A stretch of 64,000 bases of DNA, from NCBI GenBank assembly GCA_963710275.1, contig CAVPZS010000012.1:434001-498000 (forward strand), in the 5' to 3' direction. The notes beneath the pieces were generated by a model that did no database searches, was not told where the DNA came from, and was given only the letters and a program-made list of their open reading frames with translations. Source of the stretch: Rhodoblastus sp963710275. Lineage in GTDB: Bacteria; Pseudomonadota; Alphaproteobacteria; Rhizobiales; Beijerinckiaceae. Position numbers and translations under genes: made by a program. Below are positions 52,582 through 64,000 of this stretch, piece after piece. Within the stretch, counting starts at the first letter, position 1; each line of letters begins with the position of its first letter.

Positions 52582-53805
52582 TCAGCGCTTCCTCGCCGGA
52601 TGCGGCCGGCGCAAGCGCGATGGCGTCACGCGGTCGCCGTCGGCGAGCAAGTCAGGCGGATTGACGATGACCTTGTCCTGGGGGCCCACGCCTTGCGAAA
52701 TTTCCAGCGTCGCGCCGAGATCATTGGCGATGGCGACCATGCGCAGATGCGCCCGTCCCTCGTCGTCGACGACGGCCACATTCGGCCCCTCGGCGCGAAA
52801 CAGCAGGGTGTTGGCGGGGATCGACAAGGGACCCTTGGGCGCGAGCGGCAGGGAGACGTTGACATAGGCGCCGGGCGCCAGCGTCCCGTCGGGATTGGGC
52901 AGGCTCAGCTCCACCCTCTGCGTCCGCGTCGTCGCGTCAATGGCGCCGGCGATCCGCGACACCACGCCGTGGAACACGCGACCGGGAATTTCCGTCTGGG
53001 TGACGCCGACGTCGGCCCCGACCAGGATCTGGCGCGAATAGGCCTGCGGCGCATCGATGAACACGCGCAGCGGATCGGTCTTGGCCATGGAGAACAGCGC
53101 GACGCCGCCGCCGCCGGCGTTGATCAGGTTGCCGAGGTCGACATTGCGCTGGGTGATGACCCCGTCGAAGGGCGACAGCACCCGCTTGAAGGCGGTCATC
53201 TCAAGCAATTGCTGGACATTGGCGAGCGCCGCGGCCTCCTGGGCGACCGAGGTGTCGAAGGCGTTCTGGTGCTGGTCGAGATCCTGGCGGGCGACCGAAT
53301 CCTGGGCGAACAGCTTCTTCCAGCGCTCCAGCGCGACCCGGGCCAGCACCGTATTGGCCTTGGCGGTGTCGAGCTGGGCCTTGGCCGACGCGAGCTGCTG
53401 GTCGAGTTCGGGCGTGTCGAGTTCGGCCAGAACCTGGCCTGACTTCACGCGGGAGCCGATGTCGACCAGAAAGCTGTGAACATAGCCGGGGACGCGGGCG
53501 TAGATCGCCGTCTCGTTGTCGCCGCGCAGGGTCGCGGGCAGGTTCAGCGTCCCCGAATTTTTCGTCGGCGCCGGGGAGATGGTCTTGACGAACAGCCGCT
53601 GGCTTTCGAGCGATTGCGTCTCGAGATCGGCCTTGGCCGAGGCGCGGACCATCATCACCCGAGCCGAGCCCAGCGCCAGCACGGCCAGCAGGATCAGGCC
53701 GGCGCGGCGCGCGTTTCTCCACACCTTTTCGCGCGGCGGCAGGCGCAGATGGCCATCGCCGCCGCTGCTGTAGAGGGCGAGGTCTTCGTGGGTCTTTTCG
53801 GTCAC
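52582..53805 (-). CDS. RND efflux periplasmic adaptor (membrane fusion protein)
   Basis: 407 residues. N-terminal membrane helix (ARRAGLILLAVLALGSARVMMV), lipoyl half-motif VPGYVHSFLVDIGSRVKSGQVLAELDTPELDQQL, coiled coil (about 135-190), second half LSPFDGVITQRNVDLGNLINAG, beta-barrel RVFIDAPQAYSRQILVGADVGVTQTEIPG, and the membrane-proximal domain. It links the RND pump to an outer-membrane channel. Its ATG overlaps the start of the pump stop region (ATGA coupling). No TolC gene follows. Confidence 0.92.
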   Translation of the reverse strand: MTEKTHEDLALYSSGGDGHLRLPPREKVWRNARRAGLILLAVLALGSARVMMVRASAKADLETQSLESQRLFVKTISPAPTKNSGTLNLPATLRGDNETAIYARVPGYVHSFLVDIGSRVKSGQVLAELDTPELDQQLASAKAQLDTAKANTVLARVALERWKKLFAQDSVARQDLDQHQNAFDTSVAQEAAALANVQQLLEMTAFKRVLSPFDGVITQRNVDLGNLINAGGGGVALFSMAKTDPLRVFIDAPQAYSRQILVGADVGVTQTEIPGRVFHGVVSRIAGAIDATTRTQRVELSLPNPDGTLAPGAYVNVSLPLAPKGPLSIPANTLLFRAEGPNVAVVDDEGRAHLRMVAIANDLGATLEISQGVGPQDKVIVNPPDLLADGDRVTPSRLRRPHPARKR

Positions 53806-56800
53806 GGCTCGGAACTGGGTTGACGGGTGGCGCGATGGGCGAGGAAGCTGTGCGCGCCGGCGAAGACCAGCGGCACGAACAGAAGCGTGGAAAAAGTGGC
53901 GAAAAGCAGGCCGCCGATCACGGCGCGGCCGAGCGGCGCGTTCTGTTCGGCGCCTTCGCCAAGGCCGAGCGCCATGGGGATCATGCCGATGATCATGGCG
54001 AAAGCGGTCATCAGCACCGGTCGGATACGCGTCGCGCCGGCCTCCAGCGCCGCCGCCAGGGGCAGGGAGCCCTGCCGCAGTTTCTCCCGGGCGAAGGAGA
54101 CGAGCAGGATGCTGTTGGCGGTGGCGACGCCGGTGGTCATGATCGCGCCGGTGAGCGCCGGCACGGAAAGCGTGGTGCCGGTGAGGAACAACATCCAGAC
54201 GATGCCGGCCAAGGCCGCGGGCAGGGCGCTGACGATGATCAGGGCGTCGATCAGCGACTGGAAGTTCACGACCACCAGCAGATAGACCAGCACGATGGAC
54301 ACGAGGACGCCGAGACCGAGCCCGAAATAGGACGAATTCATCGTCGGCGCCTGACCGCGCAGGAAAATTTCGGAGCCGCGCGGAAGTTTTCCGCGCGTGT
54401 CGTCGACCAGGCGCTGGATGTCGCCCGCCAGTCCTCCGAGATCGCGGCCCTCGACGCTGACGAAGATATCGATCGCCGGCCGCAGGTCGTAACGAGACAT
54501 CACCGCCGCCTCGACGGCCGGACGGGCTTGCGCGAGATTGCCGAGAATCTGCGGCGCTCCGCCTGTCGCCACCGGCGTGCGCATCAGGTCGTCGACCGAG
54601 GACACCTTGTATTGCGGCGTCTGCACCGTGACATTATAGGAAATGCCGTTTTTCGGGCTGAGCCAGAATGAGGGTTCGAGCTGCTGGCTGCCCGAGAGCG
54701 AGATCAGCACGTCCTGCGCCACGGTGGTCGCGTTGAGGTTGACCTGCTGCAGGCGGGTGCGGTCCATGTCGAGCCGCACGGAGGGCTGGTCCAGCCGCTG
54801 GTGGATATGGACGTCCACCGCTCCGGGCAATTTCCTGATTTCGCTCGCCAGCCGCGCCGCCTGTTCGTAGCTCTTGTTCATGTCCAGGCCGAGGATCTGC
54901 ACGTCCACGGCGGCGGGTTGGCCGAAATTGAGGATCTGGGTGACGATGTCGGCCGGCTGGAAGAAGAATTCGACGCCGGGGAAATTTTCCGGGAGTTTCC
55001 GCCGCAACTCGTCGATATATCCGCGCGTCGGCTTGTGGTCTTCCTTCAGCGCGATCATGATTTCCCCGTCGGGGGGACCCATCACGCCGGAATTGCTGTA
55101 GGACAGGTTGATGCCCGAATAGGGCAGGCCGAGATTGTCCAGCACGGTTTCGAGTTCACTGGCCGGAATGACCGTGCGTATGAAGGCGTCGACCTGGTCG
55201 GCGAGGCGCGCCGTCTCCTCGACGCGCGTGCCGGTCGGGGCGCGCATGTGCAGCCGGATGGCGCCGCCGTCGACGGCGGGAAAGAAATCCTGGCCGAGCA
55301 CGAAAACCAGACCCAGCGAGGCCAGGCAGAAGGCGAAAAAGCCTGCGCCGAAAGCGCGGCGATGGGTCAGCAGCACGCTGAGCAGCACGATATAAACAGC
55401 CCGCAACCGCTCGAAGCCCGCGTCGAAGGCGTGATAGATCCGCTCGAACAGGTTTTTGCGCGCCTTATGGGCGCCGGGCGCGCGCAGCAGCAGCAGCGCC
55501 ATGGTCGGGACCAGGGTGCGCGACAGGATGTAGGAGGCGATCATGGCGAAGACCACGGCCTCGGCCAAAGGCACGAACAGGAAGCGCGCCACGCCCTGGA
55601 GGAAGAACATGGGCGTGAAGACAACGCAGATGCAGATGGTCGAGACCAGGGCGGGGAGGGCGATTTCGCCGGCGCCTTCGTAGATCGCCTCGTAGAGGTC
55701 GGTCCCCATGTGCAGGTGGCGCTCGATGTTTTCGATGGTCACGGTGGCGTCGTCGACCAGGATTCCGACGGCGAGCGCGAGGCCGCCAAGCGTCATGATG
55801 TTGATGGTTTCTCCAAGGAAATCCAGCACGATCAGCGAAGTCAGGATCGACAGTGGTATGGAGACGGCGACGATCAGGGTCGAGCGCCAGTTGCCAAGGA
55901 ATATCAGGATCAGCGCCGCCGTCAGTCCCGCCGCGATCAGCGCCTCGCGGAACACCCCGGCAATGGCGGCCCGCACGAACACCGACTGGTCGAACAGGCT
56001 GCGCACGGTGATTTCCGCCGGCAGCAGCTTTTCGGCGCGGGGCAGCATCTTCTTGAGGTCTTCGATGATGCGCAGCGTCGAGGAACTGCCGGTCTTGAGC
56101 AGCGTCAGGACGACCCCGCGTTCGCCGTTCAGGCGCACGATATTGGTCTGCGGCGAGAAGCCGTCGCGCACATGGGCGACTTCGCGCAGATAGGTAACGG
56201 CGCCGTTGAGGGTGCGGACCGGCAGGTCGTTGAGCGCCTCGACCGTGTCGGGCGAGCCGTTCATGCCGATGGTGAACTCCGTCGGTCCCATCTTGGCGGT
56301 GCCGGAGGGCAGGATCAGGTTCTGTGCATTGACGGCGTTGACGACGTCGATTGGAGACAGGCCCTTCGACAACATGGCCTCCGTGTCGAGATCGACGGAG
56401 ACGATGCGCTGCTTGCCGCCATATGCGGAGGGAATGGCGACGCCGCGGATGGTGACCAGTTGCGGTCGCAGGGCGTTCATCGCCGCGTCATTGACCGCCT
56501 GTTCCGCCAGCGCGCGGCTCGACAGCGCCAGTTGCACGACGGGAATCGACGAGGCCGAATAGGTCAGCACGATGGGCGGCGTCACGCCGGGCGGCATGAT
56601 CTTGATCATGAACTGCTCGGTCGCGACCGTCTGGGCCAGCGCCTTCTGCAGATTGGCGCCGGGTTGCAGGAAGACCTTGACCACGGCGACGCCGGGAAGC
56701 GACTGCGACTCGACATGTTCTATGTCGTTGACGGTGGTGGTCAGGATGCGCTCGCTCGGGCCGGTGATGCGAAAGCCCATTTCCTGCGCCGACAGGCCAC

Positions 56801-56954
56801 TGTACGTCCAGATGATGCTGATCACCGGAATGTTGATTTCCGGCAGGATATCCGTCGGCATGGTGAACAGCACGTAAGGCGTCGCCAGCACAATCGTCAG
56901 CGCCATGACAAGGAAAGTATAAGGGCGCCGAAGCGCTATGCTGACGATCCACAT
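53802..56954 (-). CDS. RND-family multidrug/metabolite efflux pump (AcrB/HAE1-like)
   Basis: 1050 residues, the full family length, with 12 expected membrane helices and two large periplasmic loops. Family sequences: start WIVSIALRRPYTFLVMALTIVLATPYVLFTMPTDILPEINIPV, GLALAVGILVDDATVTIENIERHL (charged Asp pair in TM4), and ALTGAIMTTGVATANSILLVSFAREKLRQG in the second half. It expels hydrophobic substrates using proton flow. Uninterrupted by frameshifts. First gene of the two-gene operon. Confidence 0.94.
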   Translation of the reverse strand: MWIVSIALRRPYTFLVMALTIVLATPYVLFTMPTDILPEINIPVISIIWTYSGLSAQEMGFRITGPSERILTTTVNDIEHVESQSLPGVAVVKVFLQPGANLQKALAQTVATEQFMIKIMPPGVTPPIVLTYSASSIPVVQLALSSRALAEQAVNDAAMNALRPQLVTIRGVAIPSAYGGKQRIVSVDLDTEAMLSKGLSPIDVVNAVNAQNLILPSGTAKMGPTEFTIGMNGSPDTVEALNDLPVRTLNGAVTYLREVAHVRDGFSPQTNIVRLNGERGVVLTLLKTGSSSTLRIIEDLKKMLPRAEKLLPAEITVRSLFDQSVFVRAAIAGVFREALIAAGLTAALILIFLGNWRSTLIVAVSIPLSILTSLIVLDFLGETINIMTLGGLALAVGILVDDATVTIENIERHLHMGTDLYEAIYEGAGEIALPALVSTICICVVFTPMFFLQGVARFLFVPLAEAVVFAMIASYILSRTLVPTMALLLLRAPGAHKARKNLFERIYHAFDAGFERLRAVYIVLLSVLLTHRRAFGAGFFAFCLASLGLVFVLGQDFFPAVDGGAIRLHMRAPTGTRVEETARLADQVDAFIRTVIPASELETVLDNLGLPYSGINLSYSNSGVMGPPDGEIMIALKEDHKPTRGYIDELRRKLPENFPGVEFFFQPADIVTQILNFGQPAAVDVQILGLDMNKSYEQAARLASEIRKLPGAVDVHIHQRLDQPSVRLDMDRTRLQQVNLNATTVAQDVLISLSGSQQLEPSFWLSPKNGISYNVTVQTPQYKVSSVDDLMRTPVATGGAPQILGNLAQARPAVEAAVMSRYDLRPAIDIFVSVEGRDLGGLAGDIQRLVDDTRGKLPRGSEIFLRGQAPTMNSSYFGLGLGVLVSIVLVYLLVVVNFQSLIDALIIVSALPAALAGIVWMLFLTGTTLSVPALTGAIMTTGVATANSILLVSFAREKLRQGSLPLAAALEAGATRIRPVLMTAFAMIIGMIPMALGLGEGAEQNAPLGRAVIGGLLFATFSTLLFVPLVFAGAHSFLAHRATRQPSSEP

Positions 56955-57186
56955 GCGGCGCGCATCAGTCCTTGATGTTCATGAATGGCCAATCGGGTAA
57001 ACCCGCGCTTTCCTAGCGATTCGGGCAATTTAAAGCAAATATTGGCTCCGACGGGCGATTTTATGGCGAAGGCTCCGCTCGGCGCTATTAGATCATAAAT
57101 TCGATAGGAAATGTCAACAAAAACCATCGCGGCGTCGCCTGCCTCGCTCCCTTCGTGGCTTCGAATCCGGTGAAAATCGCCAATCG

Positions 57187-57220
57187 CTTAAAATTGTGCG
57201 TGATGCCCTTAAGATTGTTT
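57187..57220 (+). promoter_or_regulatory. Direct repeat ahead of the calpain-like gene
   Basis: CTTAAAATTGT at 57187 and CTTAAGATTGT at 57208 are spaced 21 bases, two helical turns, in an AT-rich stretch about 60-90 bases before the start of the calpain-like gene. The spacing would place two protein subunits on one face of the DNA, so an activator or repressor site is plausible. No clear -35/-10 pair was found. Confidence 0.4.
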
Positions 57221-57277
57221 TAAATTCACAACTACAGATTGCGCTTGTCAATTTTGCGTCCAAGTCCAGGACGCCCG

Positions 57278-60200
57278 ATGCACGAGGCGCACATGTCGAT
57301 CGATCCGAACAAGAAATTTTTGCCGGGCCAGAACGGTGACCAGAATGATGCTTTGCCGGCTTTCAATCCGGCCGATGCGCTGACTGCGCCGAATCCCTTT
57401 GTCGCAGCGCAATACCTCCAGGCGCCTGCCCCGGCCGCGTCCATCCCGTCGCCGATCACCGGGCTTTTCGCTACGCCCGTTTCCGCTGTCGCCGCGGCTT
57501 CCGGCGCCTCTTCGAGCGCCGCCACGACCGCATCCGGCGCTTCGACCTTGTCTGTGCCGACCGCCTCCGTCGTCGCAGGCGCGACGACGGCGCCTTCCTG
57601 GATATCGAGCCTTGGCACGGCGTCGATCAAGGTCGACATGACCGCCGCCGACGTTAATGGCGTCGTCAGCGCGACTGGTCTGACCAAGCTGCTTACCGAT
57701 CTCGATGCGACCCTGTCCTCCACGTCGACGCTGACGGCGGCGGAATTCGCCGACCTGAAAACCATCGCCGCCAATATCAACAACGGCCTGTCGACTTCCG
57801 CCGACCTGACCTACGCGTTCAATGCGCTGGTCGACGGCAACGCCTCCAATGCCACATGGACTGGCGGCGCCGCGAGCTCTGTGGCGCTCGGCAATCTAGC
57901 AGTCGGCGCCAATGCGACGCATCTGTCCGAGCTGATCGGCAAGTGGTTCCTCGGAACTGACTTGCCGAGTTCGGTTGTCGCCATGACCGGCTATTCCTCC
58001 TTCACGGTGAGCAATTCTTCGGTCTCGAATGCGGTGTTCGGCGCGTCCGGGCCGAGCATGAGCGACGTCAATCAGGGTTATCTCGGCGACTGCTATTTCC
58101 TGTCGAGCTGCGCCGAGGTCGCCAGCCAGAATTCTTCCGACATCACCTCCATGTTCACCAATAACGGCAACGGAACCTATGGCGTCCGCTTTTACGTCAA
58201 TGGCGCCGCAGAATATGTGACCGTCAATACGGAACTGGCCGACGGCGGTTCAATCTTCAACCATGCGACGGATATCTGGGCGAGCCTCGCCGAAAAGGCT
58301 TTCGCGCAGTCCGGCATCGAAGGCTCGGCCAATTCGTACAGCACCATCGGTAACGGCGGAATGCCCGCCACCGTGCTCGAAGCGCTTACAGGCGCTTCGG
58401 CGATCACTGATTTCTACGCCTCCGGCAGCACGTGGACGGCCTATGTCCAGAATTCGTCGCTGGCCTATGTCAGCTCGACCTCCGGCGAAGCGACGGCGAC
58501 GGTGCTGAAGACCTTGACCGCCGATCTTGCCGCCCACGACGACCTGGTTCTGTGCTCCTACACCGACGCCTACGTCTCCGGGAAGCAGACCTTGGTCGCC
58601 GACCACGCCATGTCGATCTATGGCTACGATTCCTCCTCGGGCATGCTGGAAATCCGCAACCCCTGGGGCACGGCGTCCGGGCAATATTGGGATACGACCT
58701 TTGAAGTCAGCCTCTCCACCCTCCTATCCGACGGCGATATCATCACCGCCGACAACGCTGGCGGCGGCGCGACCCCTTCCGCTCCCGTCCTGTCGAACCA
58801 GACGGCCGGCCAGACGTGGAAGCTGGGGTCGGCCGTCAGCTTCACGCTGGCGTCGAACACCTTCACCGACCCGCAGGGCGAAAGCCTGACCTATGCGGCC
58901 AAATTGTCGAGCGGCGCGGCGCTGCCGTCATGGCTGAGCTTCAACGCGACGACCGGCGCCTTCACCGGAACCGTGCCAGTCAGCGCGGCGGGCCTGACCG
59001 ATCGTCGTCACCGCCACCGATACCAGCGGCCTGTCGGCCTCCGAGACCTTCTCCGTCGCTACGCCGGCCTCGGCCCCGATGCTCGCCAGCCAGACGGCTG
59101 CGCAGATCTGGAAGCTGGGCTCGGCGGTCAATTTCGCCTTGCCCGCAACCACTTTCAACGATCCGCAGGGCGAAAAACTGACCTATGCGGCGACGCTGTC
59201 GACCGGCGCGGCTCTTGCCGTCCTGGCTGTCCTTCAACGCCGCCACCGGCGTGTTCACGGGCACGGTTCCCAATACAGCGGCGGGCCTGAGCATCAAGGT
59301 CACCGCCACCGACACCAGCGGCCTGTCGGCCTCTGAGACCTTCTCCGTCGCCACCCCGGCTTCGGCCCCGGTCCTTAAAACCCAGACGGCGGCGCAGAGC
59401 TGGAAGCTGGGCTCGGCGGTCAATTTCGCCTTGCCCGCAACCACTTTCAGCGATCCGCAGGGCGAAAAGCTGACCTATGCGGCGACGCTTTCGACCGGCG
59501 CGGCCTTCCGTCCTGGCTGTCCTTCAACGCCGCCACCGGCGTGTTCACCGGCACGGTTCCCAATACGGCGGCGGGCCTGAACATCAAGGTCACGGCGACG
59601 AACTCCAGCGGCCTGGCCGCCTCCGAAACCTTCTCGGTCGCCACCCCGGCTTCGGCTCCGACGCTCGCCAGCCAGACGGCGGCGCAGAGCTGGAAGCTGG
59701 GCTCGGCGGTCAACTTCGCCTTGCCCGCAACCACGTTCAACGATCCGCAGGGCGAAAAGCTGACCTATGCGGCGACGCTTTCGACCGGCGCGGCTCTGCC
59801 GTCATGGCTGTCATTCAACGCCGCCACCGGCGTTTTCACGGGCACGGTTCCCAATACGGCAGCGGGCCTGAGCATCAAGGTCACCGCCACCGACACCAGC
59901 GGCCTGTCGGCCTCCGAGACCTTCGCCGTCGCCACCCCGGCTTCGGCCCCGGTCCTTAAAACCCAGACGGCGGCGCAATCCCTGATCGCCGGGAAGTCAG
60001 GCGCTTTCACCTTGGCGGCCAGCACTTTCGCCGATGCGCAGGGCGAGATGCTGACTTATGCGGCCACCCAGTCCAATGGTTCGGCCCTCCCGTCATGGCT
60101 GACCTTCAATGCCACGACCGGGACCTTCACCGGAACCCCGCCTGCCGGGGCCGGCGGCATCACACTGAAAGTGACGGCTACGGACACCAGCGGTCTCTCC

Positions 60201-60641
60201 GCTTCCGAAACCTTCTCGCTGGCGACGCCGGCTCCGGCCGCGCCGAAGCTGAACTCCCAGGCCGCGAGCCAGACTTGGACCGAAGGCAAAGCCGTCAGCC
60301 TGAGCTTGGCCGGCGCCTTCACCGATCCCAACGGCGAGGCGCTGACCTATAGCGCGACCCAATCTAATGACTCGGCTCTGCCAAGCTGGCTCTCGTTCAA
60401 CGCAACGACGGAAACATTCTCCGGCGCAGCGCCGAGTGCGGCCTCGACCTTCAGCATCGCCGTCAAGGCGACCAACGCCGGCGGCGCCGCGACCACCGAG
60501 ACCTTCTCGGTATCCATTGCCGCCGCCGCCGCCGCCCTCGCGCAGACGGCGTCGTCGGTCGCCTCCTCGAGCGCCGTCACGGCTACATTGACCGCGCTGG
60601 CTTCCTCAACCTCGCATATCCTGGCCAGCCCGGCCGCATGA
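57278..60641 (+). CDS. Calpain-like cysteine protease with Ig-like repeats, frameshifted in the repeats
   Basis: About 1120 residues when three breaks (near 59003, 59215, 59507) are repaired. An Ala/Thr/Ser-rich N-terminal region (about 1-110) is followed by a calpain C2 catalytic domain: Gln266 and Cys272 in NQGYLGDCYFLSS, His443 in VADHAMSIYGYD, and Asn461 in LEIRNPWG, the full catalytic set. Then about six Ig-like/cadherin-like repeats of about 95 residues (SWKLGSAVNFALPATTFNDPQGEKLTYAATLS, LPSWLSFNATTGVFTGTVP, VTATDTSGLSASETFSVATPA). There is no Sec signal, so export by the adjacent type I system is likely. ATG 57293 with GAGG before it is an alternative start. Confidence 0.82.
58780..60520 (+). 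repeat. Tandem Ig-like (He_PIG/CADG-type) repeats of about 290 bp
   Basis: About six units in the second half of the calpain-like protein. Units 2 to 4 are close to identical at DNA level (shared TGGAAGCTGGGCTCGGCGGT and GATCCGCAGGGCGAAAA), while the first and last two have drifted. This pattern points to recent amplification by unequal crossing-over. The frame breaks near 59215 and 59507 fall at the same place in two neighbouring units. Confidence 0.75.
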
Positions 60642-60690
60642 GGCTCGGATCGCCAAGGTTAACCCTAGGTCAGCCTACAAATTCGCGCCC

Positions 60691-60723
60691 CGCGCCCGCC
60701 ACAACCTAGAATTGGCGGGCGCG
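60691..60723 (+). terminator. Hairpin between the calpain-like and exporter genes
   Basis: Perfect 11-bp stem CGCGCCCGCCA / TGGCGGGCGCG with an 11-base loop, 50 bases after the cargo gene stop. There is no U-run. It could limit read-through into the exporter gene, like the hairpin after the first cargo gene at 10659-10688. Confidence 0.5.
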
Positions 60724-60753
60724 ATTAACCTTGTCCTAAAAGGATTGCTCTAG

Positions 60754-60771
60754 CCTCGCGTCAAAGCGAGG
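60754..60771 (+). promoter_or_regulatory. Hairpin that hides the exporter ribosome-binding site
   Basis: CCTCGC (60754-60759) pairs with GCGAGG (60766-60771) around a GTCAAA loop. The right arm GCGAGG is also the only Shine-Dalgarno-like sequence, 6 bases ahead of the ATG at 60778. Folding would block ribosome entry, giving low or regulated exporter synthesis relative to cargo (inference). Confidence 0.45.
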
Positions 60772-60777
60772 TCTTGC

Positions 60778-62898
<2,121 letters not shown>

Positions 62899-62909
62899 GG
62901 AGAGCGAAC

Positions 62910-64000
62910 ATGTCGATCCTGTCCCACCGCCTTGCCAATTCTCGTATGGTCTTTGGCGCCGAAGAACGCGCTTTCCTCCCCGCCGCGCTTGAAGTGATGG
63001 AGACGCCGCCCAATCCGCTCGGCCGCGTCCTCACCCTGTCGCTATGCCTCGTGGCCTTAGGCGCCCTCGCCTGGGCGACCGTCGGCAAGGTCGACATCGT
63101 TGCCGTGGCCGGAGGAAAGTTCGTGTCGCGCCTGCGGACGCAAGTGGTGCAGCCCTTCGAGACGGCGAGCGTCGCGGCCATAATGGTCCGTCCAGGCCAG
63201 AGCGTGCGCGCCGGCGAACCGCTGATCGAGCTCGACAAGACGGCGGCGCTGGCCGAACGCGAACATGCGCGCAGTGAAGGCGCGGCGGCGAGCCTCGACG
63301 AGATGCGGCTAGAGTCTTTCCTCGAGGGCTACGCCTCCGCGCCCTTCGAACAGGTCGCCGCGGCTACGCCGCTGGAGCGCCAGCGCGCCCAGGCGCAACT
63401 GAGCGAGCAGATCGCCGAGCGCGCCGGAAAGATCGCCGCCATAGAACAGGAGGCGACGCAGCGCCGCGCCGAGCGGCAATCGCTGCAGCAGACCGCGGAA
63501 AAGATCGAGGCGACCCTGCCCATGGTGGCCGAGCGCGCAGATATCCGGACCAAGGCTGCGGCCATGGGCAACGTCTCGGTTCTCGCCAAGCTTGAAAGCC
63601 AGCAGCTGGTGGTCGAGACGAGGTCGGAGCTCAAGATCACCCGCTCGAAAATCGCGTCACTCGATGCCGCCATCGCCTCTCTGGAGCAGAAGGTCACGGG
63701 GACCGAGGCCGAGATCCGCGCCAATGCGATGGGCGAGATGTCCAAGGCGCGCGACCGGGTCGCCTCGGCGCGCGAGGCCCTGGCCAAGGCGCAGCGGCGG
63801 CTCGACCTGCAGACCCTGCGCGCGCCCATTTCGGGAACCGTTCAGCAAATGCATGTGGCGTCGCTGGGCAGTGTTGTGACGCCGGCGCAGCAATTGCTTT
63901 CCATTGCGCCAGGAAGTGATGCTGTCGAGGTCGAGGCCGTGATGGAAAATCGCGACGTCGGCTTTGTCGCCCCCGGACAGGCTGTCGAAATCAAGGTCGA
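62910..64000 (+). CDS. HlyD-family adaptor (module 2), 3' end outside window
   Basis: Open reading from ATG 62910 (GAGGAGAGC just upstream) to the window end, 363 codons without a stop. Cytoplasmic start (MSILSHRLANSRMVFGAEER), membrane helix near 42-60 (LTLSLCLVALGALAWATVG), lipoyl half-motif VRPGQSVRAGEPLIELDKT, a long coiled coil (about 130-295), second half LRAPISGTVQQMHVASLGSVVTPAQQLLSI, then the beta-barrel VEVEAVMENRDVGFVAPGQAVEIKV. It is the periplasmic bridge for the exporter, whose stop is 11 bases upstream. Confidence 0.92.
   Translation, partial: MSILSHRLANSRMVFGAEERAFLPAALEVMETPPNPLGRVLTLSLCLVALGALAWATVGKVDIVAVAGGKFVSRLRTQVVQPFETASVAAIMVRPGQSVRAGEPLIELDKTAALAEREHARSEGAAASLDEMRLESFLEGYASAPFEQVAAATPLERQRAQAQLSEQIAERAGKIAAIEQEATQRRAERQSLQQTAEKIEATLPMVAERADIRTKAAAMGNVSVLAKLESQQLVVETRSELKITRSKIASLDAAIASLEQKVTGTEAEIRANAMGEMSKARDRVASAREALAKAQRRLDLQTLRAPISGTVQQMHVASLGSVVTPAQQLLSIAPGSDAVEVEAVMENRDVGFVAPGQAVEIKV

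Overview
GC-rich chromosomal DNA of an alphaproteobacterium, most likely order Hyphomicrobiales. The reasons are protein style (Liv transporter beside a PaaK-like ligase, fused CysN-CysC, ExoY-type sugar transferase, a Bradyrhizobium-type amino acid:carrier-protein ligase), high GC, and a palindromic intergenic element at 2665-2708 of a kind I know from Bradyrhizobium/Methylocystis relatives. Genus is not determined. I see no tRNA, rRNA, transposase, phage gene or CRISPR array.

Layout. (1) 2-4839, + strand: end of a branched-chain-type ABC importer (permeases, binding protein, LivF ATPase) and a PaaK-like adenylate-forming protein. (2) 4843-13591, - strand: a type I secretion module made of a DUF4347/collagen-like repeat protein, an ABC exporter, an HlyD adaptor and a Sel1-repeat protein. 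(3) 14566-17301, + strand: a two-domain glycosyltransferase and a NusG-like antiterminator. (4) 17366-32868, - strand: exopolysaccharide locus (LuxR-type regulator, acyltransferases, TPP enzyme, LysM protein, polysaccharide deacetylase, O-antigen ligase/polymerase, export protein, a flippase fused to a GH16 glycanase, glycosyltransferases, Wzz-like protein, ExoY-like priming transferase). (5) 33095-45897, - strand: a tightly packed 13-gene operon with two carrier proteins, an aminoacyl-carrier-protein ligase, two further adenylating enzymes, three PLP enzymes, a two-component flavoenzyme pair, a reductase, a hydrolase and MetA/MetY. It looks like a small-molecule or aminoacyl-transfer pathway that I cannot match to a described product. 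(6) 46189-52083: galE, a LuxR-like regulator coupled to a glycosyltransferase-like gene, and cysD/cysNC. (7) 52582-56954, - strand: an RND efflux pair. (8) 57278-64000, + strand: a second type I secretion module with a calpain-like protease carrying Ig-like repeats, an ABC exporter and an HlyD adaptor that runs off the window.

How it fits together: the centre is a cell-surface polysaccharide factory with its nucleotide-sugar (galE) and possibly PAPS (cysDNC) supply, flanked on both sides by dedicated type I exporters for large repeat proteins headed by His/Cys protease-like domains. The carrier-protein operon lies directly upstream of the polysaccharide operon on the same strand and may make a decoration for it or a separate metabolite.

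Quality caveat: about 20 single-base frameshifts interrupt otherwise conserved genes (Sel1 protein, first ABC exporter, collagen-like protein, O-antigen ligase, a GT2, ExoY homologue, AMP ligase, esterase, acyl-CoA synthetase, cysD, calpain-like protein). Reading frames resume exactly and several breaks sit in short homopolymers, so I read most of them as sequencing errors rather than gene decay. Each such gene is annotated over its full span.
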